From positions 804,377 to 837,132 of the forward strand of contig NW_014577076.1 in the NCBI RefSeq assembly GCF_000485595.1: a DNA stretch of 32,756 nt, given 5' to 3'. Made by a program: the position numbers and the translations under genes. Positions 23,147-28,306 of this stretch are shown here, one piece after another (the first letter of the stretch is position 1; each line of letters starts with the position of its first letter). Below the pieces are notes generated by a model that did no database searches, was not told the DNA's origin, and worked only from the letters and a program-made list of their open reading frames with translations. This DNA comes from Priapulus caudatus (taxonomy: Eukaryota > Priapulida > Priapulimorpha > Priapulimorphida > Priapulidae).

Positions 23147-23610
23147 GTGTGTGTGTGTGTGCGCGCGTGCGTGTGTGTGTGTGCGCGCACGCGTGTACCT
23201 GCGTGCGTGTGTGTCTGCGTGCCTGCGTGCGTGTGTGTCTGCGTGCTTGCGTGCCGGCGTGCCTGCGCGCGCGCGTGTGCCTGTGTGCGTGTCTAACGTG
23301 GTGAAAGCATTCGCAGATCAAAGGTAAGATTGCGTGTACTTTAACCAGGCATGTCTCGCTTGCTTGCACCGCAGGTAAGAACGACGGCTCGGTGAAGGGC
23401 GTGCGGTACTTCAGCAGTAAGCCGCTGCACGGCATGTTCGTGCGCCACGACAAGCTCGAGAAGCGCCGCCGCAAAAGTGGCGCCACCACGCCGGGATCGG
23501 CGGCGGCCAAGGCCAACCGTAACTCGTGGCGACGCAGCCGCGCCGAAGAGTCTTCCAGCTTCATGAAGCCGACGGCATCAAGCTTCGCAAAGAAGTCTGG
23601 CCGCCATTAG
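1..23610 (+). CDS. KIF13B: Kinesin-3 motor protein, KIF13B/Khc-73 type, 3' part (21 exons)
   Basis: Plus-end microtubule motor of the kinesin-3 family. In known relatives KIF13B/GAKIN carries Dlg-type MAGUK and other cargo in the cytoplasm. Spliced exons are 1-152, 1027-1189, 1527-1673, 1958-2104, 3807-3956, 4512-4688, 6147-6304, 6773-6905, 9080-9323, 9664-9846, 10794-10915, 12829-12949, 13265-13416, 13976-14131, 14445-14522, 15457-15522, 16615-16801, 20076-20209, 20333-22118, 22491-22700 and 23375-23610. The sum is 4902 bases, exactly 1634 codons including TAG. Numbering visible residues from base 1: stalk 1-105, KIF1B-like region about 135-205, C2-like region about 253-365, DUF3694 region about 365-490, conserved middle to 761, divergent tail to 1510, CAP-Gly about 1515-1584 with GKNDG at 1556-1560. 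The CAP-Gly domain argues for KIF13B/Khc-73 rather than KIF13A. The motor and FHA domains are upstream of the window. The tail is much longer than in vertebrate KIF13B as I recall it, because of the expanded exon at 20333-22118. Confidence 0.95.
153..1026 (+). other. KIF13 intron (874 bp)
   Basis: AT-rich intron between the first two exons of the window. I see no repeat family, gene or structured element. Confidence 0.85.
1027..1189 (+). CDS. KIF13B: KIF13 exon 2, coiled-coil stalk
   Basis: Acceptor ttgccag/ggataag, donor aggaag/gtgaga. One base completes Lys51, then 54 codons follow (DKVFKASLTKLREEVVRANA ...). LREEVVRANAITREANYL and VTLQIPAANLSPNRK match the stalk just upstream of the KIF1B region in KIF13. 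In KIF13B this area belongs to the MAGUK-binding stalk that contacts the Dlg guanylate-kinase domain. That binding is inferred by homology. Confidence 0.93.
1190..1526 (+). other. KIF13 intron (337 bp)
   Basis: Plain AT-rich intron; nothing notable. Confidence 0.85.
1527..1673 (+). CDS. KIF13B: KIF13 exon 3, start of KIF1B region
   Basis: Acceptor tttacag/agagga, donor ctgaag/gtatgc, phase 0 at both ends, 49 codons. RGAFVSEPAILVKRK and VWSLEKLENKIIDMRELYEE are very close to KIF13 family sequence, which fixes both boundaries. Confidence 0.95.
1958..2104 (+). CDS. KIF13B: KIF13 exon 4, KIF1B domain core
   Basis: Acceptor gttcacag/gacgag, donor ggcgag/gtacgt, 49 codons, phase 0. DPFYESQENHNLIGVANVF and VPIISQQGE are hallmark KIF13 sequence and align with the DPFYD..LVG segment of KIF1A/KIF1B. 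Confidence 0.96.
2725..3062. repeat. Imperfect inverted repeat, possible degraded MITE
   Basis: The left part, with tttccacacacacggcacgg and cacggcaa, is echoed in reverse complement by the right part at about 3005-3060 (ttgccgtg ... ccgtgccgtgtcagtggaga). A perfect small hairpin, aaagtcaaa-ctca-tttgacttt, lies at about 2980-3001. Clear ends and target duplications are not visible. Confidence 0.35.
3380..3720 (+). repeat. (CT)n / (TCTC)n pyrimidine tract
   Basis: About 340 bases of nearly pure C and T on the + strand, 90-430 bases upstream of the exon 5 acceptor. Open frames across it (Ser/Leu-rich) are compositional. Confidence 0.95.
3807..3956 (+). CDS. KIF13B: KIF13 exon 5, acidic linker
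   Basis: Acceptor ctcgtctag/gttgca, donor gtcaag/gtatag, 50 codons, phase 0. It begins VAGRLHVELSR, the direct continuation of QQGE in KIF13, then becomes acidic and variable and ends SHITVK. The donor GTATAG is weak but the frame to the next exon is right. A long CT-rich tract (3380-3720) lies upstream of this acceptor. Confidence 0.9.
3957..4511 (+). other. KIF13 intron (555 bp)
   Basis: No repeat or gene seen; pyrimidine-rich around 4310-4350. Confidence 0.8.
4512..4688 (+). CDS. KIF13B: KIF13 exon 6, C2-like region
   Basis: Acceptor ccggcag/cttgtg, donor gagaag/gtgtgt, 59 codons, phase 0. LVIKEASGLPPHLSNFVFCQ followed by YNFWGESE is the conserved kinesin-3 segment that resembles a C2 fold. 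The C2 comparison is an inference from the pattern of strands and the GLP..LSNFVFCQY motif. Confidence 0.94.
4689..6146 (+). other. KIF13 intron (1.46 kb)
   Basis: Holds short ACATT/GCATT-type repeats at about 4780-4915 and, at the 3' end, a tandem copy of the acceptor region. Otherwise AT-rich unique sequence. Confidence 0.8.
6020..6165 (+). repeat. Tandem duplication of exon 7 acceptor region
   Basis: Two units about 73 bp apart: catgtggcgacacctg at about 6022 and catgtggcgccacctg at about 6096. They end in gctgcag/gagctt (6074) and ttctgtag/gagctg (6146). Only the second leads into the real exon. The first reads GAG CTT TGT ATG and reaches an in-frame TGA 18 codons in. Confidence 0.75.
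6147..6304 (+). CDS. KIF13B: KIF13 exon 7, conserved VEVWGH segment
   Basis: Acceptor ttctgtag/gagctg, donor gacag/gtatct. 52 codons plus two bases of the Arg codon shared with the next exon. ALSVEVWGHRSSGFGTS and AKTRSLSDR match KIF13. An imperfect copy of this acceptor region lies 72 bp upstream. Confidence 0.94.
6556..6800 (+). repeat. Three tandem copies of exon 8 acceptor region
   Basis: About 80-bp units, each holding a tagtg(t/c)c(t/c)tgt motif, a short AT-rich run and ttacag/gtggaggga. The acceptors end at 6611, 6692 and 6772. The third is the real one. Copies one and two continue for 16 and 17 codons and then meet TAG in the shared frame. Confidence 0.8.
6773..6905 (+). CDS. KIF13B: KIF13 exon 8, start of DUF3694 region
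   Basis: Acceptor tttacag/gtggag, donor agacag/gtgtgg. One base completes Arg365, then 44 codons. RLELWVEIHELNEHGEYAPV and FTGGVFQLRQ are conserved KIF13 sequence. The acceptor is the last of three tandem near-copies, and only this one keeps the frame open. Confidence 0.94.
6960..7255 (+). repeat. Degenerate minisatellite, about 35-40 bp unit
   Basis: About seven diverged copies of a unit like cttcataaaagtgaggcagg followed by gagagagctg. Spacing varies from copy to copy. Confidence 0.75.
7307..7914. mobile_element. TTAA-flanked MITE (T2/Kolobok-like), 600 bp
   Basis: A 600-bp segment (7311-7910) bounded by TTAA at 7307-7310 and 7911-7914. The left end reads TTAAAGGGAGAGTTTACTCT then AGG. 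The reverse complement of the right end reads TTAAAGGGGACAGTAGCCTC then TAGG, about 19 of 23 positions alike by eye. Inner inverted pieces are also present: ggctacagaccgaggg (about 7520) against the complement of ccctcggtctgtaacc (about 7687). No transposase frame exists inside. TTAA target sites with AGGRR-like termini recall T2-type MITEs of the Kolobok group; a piggyBac relation is less likely because those ends usually start with CC. Confidence 0.72.
9080..9323 (+). CDS. KIF13B: KIF13 exon 9, DUF3694 region and helix
   Basis: Acceptor ctgctgcag/ggtcac, donor aaaccag/gtaagc, 81 codons plus one base. GHSRRILVRVKAVPNSGTLP and IKSISIGSV continue the DUF3694 region. WSEALGRRREYLDEQIQKI is the conserved helix after it. 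Confidence 0.95.
9321..9605 (+). repeat. 55/41-bp minisatellite starting at exon 9 donor
   Basis: CAGGCACTGCCACC-type unit starts at 9361, 9416, 9471, 9512 and 9567 (spacing 55, 55, 41, 55). The first unit, from 9321, reads caggtaagccatagtccacg and includes the true donor. Later units have caggcactgccacc at the same place, so the GTAAG is lost. Confidence 0.85.
9324..9663 (+). other. KIF13 intron (340 bp), mostly minisatellite
   Basis: Almost wholly made of a 55/41-bp tandem repeat; see the separate entry. Confidence 0.85.
9664..9846 (+). CDS. KIF13B: KIF13 exon 10
   Basis: Acceptor tctccacgcag/acaaga, donor ctgaacg/gtgagc. Two bases complete Asp491, then 60 codons and one base. LTEERNAVLVP, GSGIPGEPADW and IPVIFLDLN are near-invariant in KIF13 proteins. 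Confidence 0.96.
9847..10793 (+). other. KIF13 intron (947 bp)
   Basis: About three quarters is the GTGCGTGC minisatellite (9885-10600); the rest is unique. Confidence 0.85.
9885..10600 (+). repeat. GTGCGTGCGTGTACGTGTGTAG minisatellite
   Basis: About 715 bases of alternating purine-pyrimidine DNA built from gtgtag-gtg(a/c)gtgcgtgcgtgtac units of variable length. Frames on both strands translate to HTRTHLHTYT- or CVRACV-type repeats and are not genes. Confidence 0.95.
10794..10915 (+). CDS. KIF13B: KIF13 exon 11
   Basis: Acceptor ttttgtgcag/ctgatg, donor cacgaa/gtacgt. Two bases complete Ala552, then 40 codons. GINSILPKEHGTKFYSLPIV is a diagnostic KIF13 motif. Confidence 0.95.
11048..11217 (+). 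repeat. 17-bp minisatellite, left arm
   Basis: About ten copies of attcattttcatttcaa, with t/c changes at one site (cattccaa). It lies inside the left arm between the outer and inner GGTGGCCGAGATGG modules. Confidence 0.92.
12250..12442 (-). repeat. 17-bp minisatellite, right arm
   Basis: Reverse complement of the left-arm array (ttgaaatgaaaatgaat). It differs in copy number and in a few inserted gaaaat units. Confidence 0.92.
12829..12949 (+). CDS. KIF13B: KIF13 exon 12
   Basis: Acceptor tgcttacag/gtttgt, donor catccag/gtgatg, 40 codons plus one base. SWDSSIHDSPYLNRVTPPNE and RIYLILKATVQLSHP match KIF13 closely. It follows the intron that hosts the large foldback element. Confidence 0.96.
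12950..13264 (+). other. KIF13 intron (315 bp) with CT-rich tract
   Basis: Pyrimidine-rich from about 12994 to 13200, with ccctccctccctcc-type runs; nothing else seen. Confidence 0.85.
13265..13416 (+). CDS. KIF13B: KIF13 exon 13
   Basis: Acceptor cactgtag/gtgtca, donor ccaaag/gtatgt. Two bases complete Gly633, then 50 codons. VMELVLRKRICINVYKRQSF and CGVQYEIVSNIPK are conserved in KIF13. Confidence 0.96.
13417..13975 (+). other. KIF13 intron (559 bp)
   Basis: AT-rich; nothing notable. Confidence 0.85.
13976..14131 (+). CDS. KIF13B: KIF13 exon 14
   Basis: Acceptor tgtctgcag/gcttca, donor agacag/gtgctg, 52 codons, phase 0. EDPEDRESLALMAA and SYIERYIHGVSAVESIL match the YIEKYTRGVLQVE-type helix of KIF13. 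Confidence 0.94.
14132..14444 (+). other. KIF13 intron (313 bp)
   Basis: AT-rich; nothing notable. Confidence 0.85.
14445..14522 (+). CDS. KIF13B: KIF13 exon 15 (short)
   Basis: Acceptor cttttcacag/gaggtt, donor tccaac/gtgagt, 26 codons, phase 0. EVAVKEMLAV follows DRLRQ as in KIF13. RKTASVPNISN matches the (R)SLSTPNVHNVS segment of KIF13B. Confidence 0.9.
14523..15456 (+). other. KIF13 intron (934 bp)
   Basis: Contains an AT dinucleotide microsatellite at about 15001-15095 and a short repeat of tattcagaatattc at about 15255-15285; otherwise plain. Confidence 0.85.
15001..15095. repeat. (TA)n / (GTATA)n microsatellite
   Basis: Alternating T and A with occasional G; self-complementary, so both strands give spurious YIYIY frames. 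Confidence 0.95.
15457..15522 (+). CDS. KIF13B: KIF13 exon 16 (short, divergent tail)
   Basis: Acceptor tgttttacag/atttct, donor gttcag/gtactg, 22 codons, phase 0 (ISRFHSESSLTELAPTSRLE then VQ). The residues are too variable for a family match. The call rests on good splice sites, an open frame and a phase that joins both neighbours. It could be alternatively spliced: 66 bases, so skipping keeps the frame. Confidence 0.7.
15523..16614 (+). other. KIF13 intron (1.09 kb)
   Basis: No repeat family recognised. The stretch 15768-16062 is open on both strands for 70-80 codons and is less AT-rich than its surroundings. It could be an old transposon fragment, but no motif supports that. Confidence 0.7.
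16615..16801 (+). CDS. KIF13B: KIF13 exon 17 (tail)
   Basis: Acceptor ggtttgtcag/tgccgt, donor ggtctcg/gtaagt, 62 codons plus one base. It contains SVMELHRMSPDF and EKEFRRKSLSDTFRKQKD, a basic Ser-rich stretch. A second AG ten bases downstream (gtgcag/acagcg) would break the frame, so the first is chosen. No recognised domain. Confidence 0.83.
16893..17211. mobile_element. Long hairpin / MITE-like inverted repeat, 319 bp
   Basis: The left arm begins gtttctctactct and runs through gtgcacatgctcctctgcaa and cacacatgtctaccgcacgc. The right arm is its complement and ends agagtagagaaac. Arms are about 140 bp around an AT-rich centre of ATATTTAT units. No target-site duplication is evident. Its left end lies 90 bp after exon 17. 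Confidence 0.78.
17871..17904. repeat. (TA)n microsatellite
   Basis: Seventeen or so TA units. Confidence 0.95.
18198..18255 (+). repeat. TTG-rich microsatellite
   Basis: Interrupted ttgttgttgttattgttg run. Confidence 0.85.
20076..20209 (+). CDS. KIF13B: KIF13 exon 18 (tail)
   Basis: Acceptor tttgttcacag/ccgcat, donor cacgag/gtaagt. Two bases complete Ala846, then 44 codons. It includes PAKIVKALNLTTLLEEQQQK. It is preceded by the longest intron (3.27 kb). No domain recognised; the call rests on splice signals and phase. Confidence 0.82.
20333..22118 (+). CDS. KIF13B: KIF13 exon 19, giant low-complexity tail exon
   Basis: Acceptor tatttccag/tttgat, donor ctgtcag/gtatgt, 595 codons plus one base, all open. 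In order: Glu/Asp block (residues 893-913), polyQ of ten CAG codons (943-952), basic KKSRKK (961-966), twin motifs NTIDSLTE and SGTVDSLTD (973-1001), and VTSSGYCSHGFSSHTLS, which resembles the SSITSGYFSHSASNATLS segment of KIF13B. RSIS at 1033-1036 is a possible 14-3-3 or Par-1 site, by inference only. Then come about nine acidic RL-EEEE repeats (about 1054-1235) and a Ser/Glu-rich disordered remainder. The repeats look lineage-specific. Long open frames on the opposite strand here are by-products of GAG/CTC composition. Confidence 0.92.
20489..20518 (+). repeat. (CAG)10 coding microsatellite
   Basis: Ten pure CAG codons in KIF13 exon 19 giving ten Gln. A pure run of this kind is prone to length change. 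Confidence 0.95.
20823..21360 (+). repeat. Coding tandem repeat, RL-EEEE acidic units
   Basis: About nine units of 45-70 bp built on gccaccgcgaggctgcagga followed by ggaagaggagcaggagaagg. In protein: x-A-x-RL(K/Q)EEEEQEKE plus a variable acidic spacer. Units 2 and 4 share the longer EKEDGEEEDH spacer, which points to duplication of two-unit blocks. Confidence 0.92.
22119..22490 (+). other. KIF13 intron (372 bp)
   Basis: The last 90 bases are repeated tgtatttacc units forming the pyrimidine tract; nothing else. Confidence 0.85.
22491..22700 (+). CDS. KIF13B: KIF13 exon 20, first half of CAP-Gly domain
   Basis: Acceptor cctctgcag/gtacgg, donor acccgcag/gtaagt, two bases plus 69 codons plus one base. 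WITVGEPVVV, CGVIKFVGTTEF and GNWVGVELDKPAG form the first strands of a CAP-Gly domain, which in relatives binds the C-terminal EEY/F tail of tubulin and EB-type partners. The tandem TGTATTTACC-like units at 22400-22490 supply the pyrimidine tract. Confidence 0.96.
22701..23374 (+). other. KIF13 intron (674 bp) inside CAP-Gly
   Basis: Splits the CAP-Gly domain just before GKNDG. Mostly a GT/GC-rich simple repeat. Its two splice junctions share the 11-mer CCGCAGGTAAG. Confidence 0.88.
22960..23295 (+). repeat. (GT)n / (GC)n microsatellite
   Basis: Purine-pyrimidine alternating run of gtgtgtgcgtgcgcgc type. The CVCVCV and HTHTHT frames here are artefacts. Confidence 0.95.
23375..23610 (+). CDS. 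KIF13B: KIF13 terminal exon, CAP-Gly end and C-terminus
   Basis: Acceptor gcaccgcag/gtaaga; ends in TAG at 23608-23610. GKNDGSVKGVRYF contains the GKNDG signature, and LHGMFVRHDKLE closes the CAP-Gly domain. A basic Ser-rich tail follows (EKRRRKSG ... NRNSWRRSR ... KKSGRH), as in KIF13B. The exon begins with GTAAGA, which itself looks like a donor. Confidence 0.95.
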
Positions 23611-24650
23611 AGGCCGCTGCACGCGGATTCTCGCCGCCTCCAGACGGGACAGTGGTCCGGGAAGCTCACGATGCTCTGACGTAGGGGCCTGGGGAGGGTA
23701 TGCTCTCTGACGTCAGGGCCTGGGGAGAGTATGCTCTCTGTTTCCAGCAACAACGAGGCAGAGGCAACTAAACATTGAGCGAGTGTGGTAGTTGCGGTGG
23801 TGCTGACTTAAGTGTGCGTACGTGTGAGGGGGGTTCGGGCATGAGCTCGTGATATAGGATTGATAAGACCGGTGATTTTCTGTGTGGTTGTCGGTCATTG
23901 CAGACAAAAAAGTGCGCGCCTTTAGGGGAGAGCTGTGCCTGATGTGTAGCATATGTCGGTTAAGACACTAGTTTTTACTTCAGACTGTTGTAGACGTAGC
24001 GATAGATATAGGCTACGATTCCAAAGAATATCTGCCAATTTTAGAAGGAAATGGTGAGAGAACATTGGTTATTTGAGTGTATCGATGTTTAGATTTATCT
24101 TAAAATGGTCTTCTTGTAATGAAAGTTTTTAAAAAACGTAAAACATGTCTAGTAACGTAAGGGTGACACACAAAGAGAGTTGAGCGAGTGAGGAAGCCAA
24201 GGGGAATTCCTCATCGAACGACGTAGGCACGCGCAAGGTGGCGGTGATGAAAGCAAAAGCTATGTACTTGCCTTCGTTTGATTTGAGAGGAGAGATCAGG
24301 TCTACGGCAGTGGTGACCGGAGAAAATGGGTGTGCAGATTTTATGCTACGACGATACTTTAAAGTTTAAACTGAACTACTCATTTATGACGGAATTTTAG
24401 CTGGTTTCTCGCTAGAAGCTTGTTGGTCAACAGACCAGACGCTCGGCTGTCTATTTAGCTGTGTAAGCGCACGCGCGTGTGTGTTTACTTATGTGCGTGC
24501 TAGCCACAATGAATGTGTGCGTGCGCGTGCGCGTGTGCGTGCGTGCGTGCCTGTGCGTTCGTATGTACGCTCGGATGTGTGTAGGTATAATTCATGACTG
24601 ATCATCTTGCATTGTCACTCAGTTAATAAACGCCATAGCATGCTAAAGCA
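23611..24650 (+). other. KIF13B: KIF13 3' UTR (inferred)
   Basis: About one kilobase between the stop codon and the first good poly(A) signal. It contains no conserved open frame. A GTGCGTGC-rich simple repeat sits at about 24470-24580. The two short lines at 23676-23732 (ctgacgt..ggcctggggag) are a small tandem duplication. The end point is an estimate from the AATAAA at 24625. Confidence 0.55.
24625..24630 (+). promoter_or_regulatory. Poly(A) signal AATAAA for KIF13
   Basis: First canonical AATAAA after the KIF13 stop codon that I found. Cleavage would be expected 10-30 bases downstream. Usage is not proven. Confidence 0.5.
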
Positions 24651-24764
24651 TCGATCCCATGCGTATTTCAAGAGCCATTCATAGTTAAATGTGAAAACTT
24701 CGTGATGGTATTCAGAATGGCCCCAGCAGCTATACAATATACATGAGAAAATACCTATTATGTG

Positions 24765-25230
24765 TTACATGGTACCTATTGCATGTCACATGGTAGTGAC
24801 AGTATGTACAGGTTAACTTGACAGCTATTTCAGTGTCAGGTGGTAGGTATTACGTGTCACTTTGTAGCTATTAAATACCACGCAATAGCCATTTCATGTC
24901 ACAGGGCACTTATTGCATGATACGTGATGGCCATTTCATGTGACGCGGTAGCTACATTAACAGGCCTCGTAGTTATAGCATGTTACCTGTTGACTATTGC
25001 ATGTCACACGGTAGCTTCAGTATGTGACATGGTAGCTATTGTTTGTCACCTGGTAGCTGTAAATGTCGCGAATGTCACATGGTGGCTATGAATGCATAGA
25101 TGCGGTATGGGACGGTAGTTCGCGCTCTGGTAGCTATGCCATATGACGTGATCACTAGAATGGTAGTTATCGTATGTGACATAGGTACTGCGCGTGATAT
25201 GATAACTACCGCATGTGACGCTGTAGCTAT
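24765..25230 (+). repeat. Degenerate satellite, about 21-bp unit
   Basis: About twenty diverged units near acatggtagctattgcatgtc. It begins shortly after the KIF13 poly(A) signal and ends in an AT run at the assembly gap. Confidence 0.85.
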
Positions 25231-25246
25231 ATATATATATATATAT

Positions 25247-25256
25247 NNNNNNNNNN
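25247..25256. other. Assembly gap (10 N)
   Basis: Ten N between a (TA)n run and a (CA)n run. The true length of missing sequence is unknown. Confidence 1.
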
Positions 25257-25299
<43 letters not shown>

Positions 25300-25300
25300 C
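25257..25300 (+). repeat. (CA)n microsatellite after gap
   Basis: About 18 CA units directly right of the gap. Confidence 0.95.
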
Positions 25301-25473
25301 ACGCACGTACGCAGTACACACACCCACGCTTAACTTCCCGCTGCTATAAGGCACAATTTGTTAAATAGAGTTATCGCTAATATCTGAAACCGAATCCGTA
25401 AAATCACGCGAAACGCGCGCCGTAAAGTAATTTTGCCTTAGATTAAACAGCGAGCAATTGCGTTTCGGCGATC

Positions 25474-25616
25474 GGCGGCGGCGGCGGCGGCGGCAGTAGG
25501 AGCGGTGGTGGAGGTGGCAATGGCGGCGGCGGCAGTAGAGGCGGTGGTGAAGGTGGCAGTGGCGGCGGCGGCGGCAGTAGGGGCAGTGGTGGAGGTGGCA
25601 GTGTCGGCGGTGGTGT
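25474..25616 (+). repeat. GGC-rich minisatellite (Gly/Ser coding potential)
   Basis: Three diverged units of ggcggcggcggcagtag(a/g) then ggcggtggtggaggtggcag. The + frame reads Gly/Ser only and is open from about 25447 into unique sequence, but lacks an ATG and splice support. Treated as non-coding repeat. Confidence 0.8.
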
Positions 25617-26039
25617 AACTATAAGTTCATATAATTTTGTATATATACATATACGTGTGTGTGTGTGTGTCACATGGCAGCTACGACTAGCTTGTATAAA
25701 GTCACCGTTTGTTCGAAGACGACAGGTTGTATATAATAATATGCTATAGTAATCATGTTGTTGTTGTACAGCAAAAAAAACTGTGAGTTGTGGGTTGTGA
25801 GATATAACAAAAGCCACGTGCTTTCTGTGGAGAGGTATCGCTTGAGAGTTTAGGCAGCTGAGACACGAGCAGACGTGCAGCTGCTGTGGGCGCCATGCAT
25901 GTTCCGGTCCTCGCTTAGGGTTTCCGGAAAATGTTTCATGTGTTATAAACAAACGAACTTCTGTTGATCGCGACTATATGTTTACGAAGCTTATCTAGTT
26001 AAAGAGAACCGTTGGAAGAATGTTGGACAGAAACAGGGA

Positions 26040-26180
26040 AAGACATCCAGACTCTAGCAGACGCACAGACAGACGAACAAAGAGACGGTCGTAGCACTTA
26101 CGGATAAAATGACAAAGGGGAGGTTGATTAGCGGGCAGATAGACAGACGGACGGACGGACAGACAGACAGAAGGTCGCGT
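26040..26180 (+). repeat. GACA/GACG tetranucleotide repeat
   Basis: Interrupted agacagac and ggacggac runs; no gene. Confidence 0.85.
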
Positions 26181-27110
26181 GACGGACAGAAAGACACAGC
26201 AACAGCAGAGCAGCAAATTGAAACAAATTGTATGACTGAAAGAGATGTAAAGAGAATGAGTGAACGGCGTGAGGAGTAAAAAGTTGAGTAGCTATATATT
26301 ATTCATTATCGTATAATGTGTTGTGTAACCTTGAGTTGCTAAACGTATAATCTAGGACATTGGTAGTGTCCGCTGTGTCCACTCAAAGCTGTATGAATAT
26401 ATCGAATCATTTTACCAATTAGAATTTTATGACAAACGATGGTAGCTAAACGAGCAGGGTTGTGTTAGGTGGGAGGTGTTGCTAGCCTCTCACCCCGTGT
26501 GATTATTCCTTCGTAGGACAGCCGGAAAATCGGGGTTTATGAGTTGTATAAATTTCGTCGCCGTGATCGAATCGATGTAAAGATTTTAATTACGATGATA
26601 ATTTTACCGAGTTTTTATTAAATTATTTAATTAGAATGGATGGTATATATGTTGAGATGAGATGAGAATCAGACTTCTAATTTGCGTACTATTATCGCTT
26701 GACTGTGTTTAGCCGAACCCTGTAAGTCGGCGCCTAGTTTTCGCGGTTGAGAACGTCTGTGTTTTAATACTACCTTTGCTTTAGCACGCGGATTTCAGTC
26801 AATCGTGGACGTTGGTCGCGCTTCAATTCGCTTAACGAGAGCCTAGCAACTTTTACTAGCAGGAAAGTGCCATTAGCATGCGCGGTGATTGCCGTTGTTA
26901 CAGGTATAACATGCGGTGCGCTCATTGTGTAAGCACATCGGGGCAGAAAAGAGAAAGTGGCAATCGCTCATTTAGCTAAACGGAAAACATCGGTGTAAAT
27001 ACGCGCGTACCGGAGCGCGCCCTGTGTGTTGCCAACGTGAGTAGACGGCCATCATCGCCCCAACAGATTCCCTGTGTCCGTGTTATTGTCGTTACCACCA
27101 CGCTGCCACC
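26181..27110. other. Intergenic, nothing recognised
   Basis: Unique sequence, rather CpG-containing from about 26740. I see no gene, RNA or repeat. Confidence 0.6.
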
Positions 27111-27233
27111 TCGACTGCTGTTACTGCTGCCATCGGTGGCTGCTTTTACTGCTGCTAGCGGTGGCTGCTGCTGCTGCTGCTGCTAGCGGTGGCTGCTGCT
27201 AGCGAAGGCTGCTGCTGCTGCTGCTGCTAGCGG

Positions 27234-27267
<34 letters not shown>

Positions 27268-27415
27268 AGCGGTGGCTGCTGCTGCTGCTGCTGCTAGCGG
27301 TGGCTGCTGCTGCTGCTGCTGCTAGCGGGTCATTGCTGCTGCTGCTGCTGCTGCTGCTGCTAGCGTGGTCTGCTGCTGCTGCTGCTGCTGCTGCTGCAGT
27401 TGTCCTGTATCGGCC
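27110..27415 (+). repeat. (GCT)n array with TAGCGGTGG interruptions
   Basis: About ten blocks of 3-10 GCT/CTG triplets separated by tagcggtgg or tagcg. Poly-Leu, poly-Cys, poly-Ala and poly-Ser frames on both strands are artefacts. No conserved flanking coding sequence supports a gene. Confidence 0.93.
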
Positions 27416-27868
27416 TCGGATGTGGAAGATGGCTGCTGCTATTGCGGAGCGACAGAGAGGTGCTGGGACGCAGGCGAGGTGGTAGGCGGGCTGGTAACTA
27501 TAGCATACCATATCATCAGAATACGGTGCGCCGCTCCGTTAAGTCGCCATTGAGTAGTGGGCAGGCGGTGAGTTGACTGGCTCGGCCAGTGGTCACCGCT
27601 TAGCCAAACGCTATGTTATCAGCTGTACATTTATTGTAACGTGAGGATTTACTATTTGTTGGCAGACAGCTTGTGTACGCAGTCTTTATGCTTCAGGTGT
27701 GATTGTGAATATTACTGAAGAGAAATAGAAACGTTTCAAGTGGTATTTTCTCCGTGTTCTCTTATGATATTGGTCTCGATGATCTCTTGATTATCTAGCT
27801 GTTATTCGTAGTGTTATGTGTTTTCATTGTTGGCTCGCTTCAGTGTTTAATTTTTCCGGAGTTATTGT
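27416..27868. other. Intergenic, nothing recognised
   Basis: Unique sequence without a supportable gene. Confidence 0.6.
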
Positions 27869-28306
27869 ATCCCCCGCGACGAAGTCGGCGGGGATACTAT
27901 GGTTTCATGTCTCCCCAGCCGCCGCCGCCGCAGACAATTTCCCTTCCGCTCTCTAACTCGGCCCCTAATTGACCTAGCGCTACAAAACTTGGTATACTTA
28001 CACATCTTGGGGAGAAGGTGAGCAGCGTACCAAAAACCAGGTCACTACGACCTTTATTTGACCTTTACCTTGACCTTAATCATATTTCCTTTCCGCTCTA
28101 TAATCGGCCCCTAATGACCTAACGCTACCAAACTTGGTATACTTACACATCTTGGGGAGAAGGTGTGTCGCGTACCAAAACCAGGTCACTACGACCTTTA
28201 TTTGACCTTTACCTTGACCTTGATCATATTTCCCTCCGCTCTATAACTCGGCCCCTAATTGACCTAGCGCGACCAAACTTCGTATACTTACACATCTTGG
28301 GGAGAA
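27869..28306 (+). repeat. Dispersed-type repeat with 146-bp tandem units
   Basis: Starts with a hairpin, tatcccccgc-gacgaa-gtcggcggggata. Then 2.5 copies follow of a 143-146 bp unit beginning cttccgctct (about 27943, 28090, 28233) and containing acttggtatacttacacatc and gacctttatttgacctttac. It looks like a transposon-derived repeat. The family is not identified and no transposase frame is visible. Confidence 0.75.

Noticed and set aside
22897-23564. Cys/Val and His/Thr frames across 22.9-23.3 kb
   Set aside because: GT/GC microsatellite inside the CAP-Gly intron.
24765-25230. CRISPR-like array
   Set aside because: Units are diverged head-to-tail repeats without spacers of constant length, in an animal genome.
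27266-27553. Poly-Ala/Ser/Leu/Cys frames
   Set aside because: GCT array; every frame on both strands is open for the same reason.
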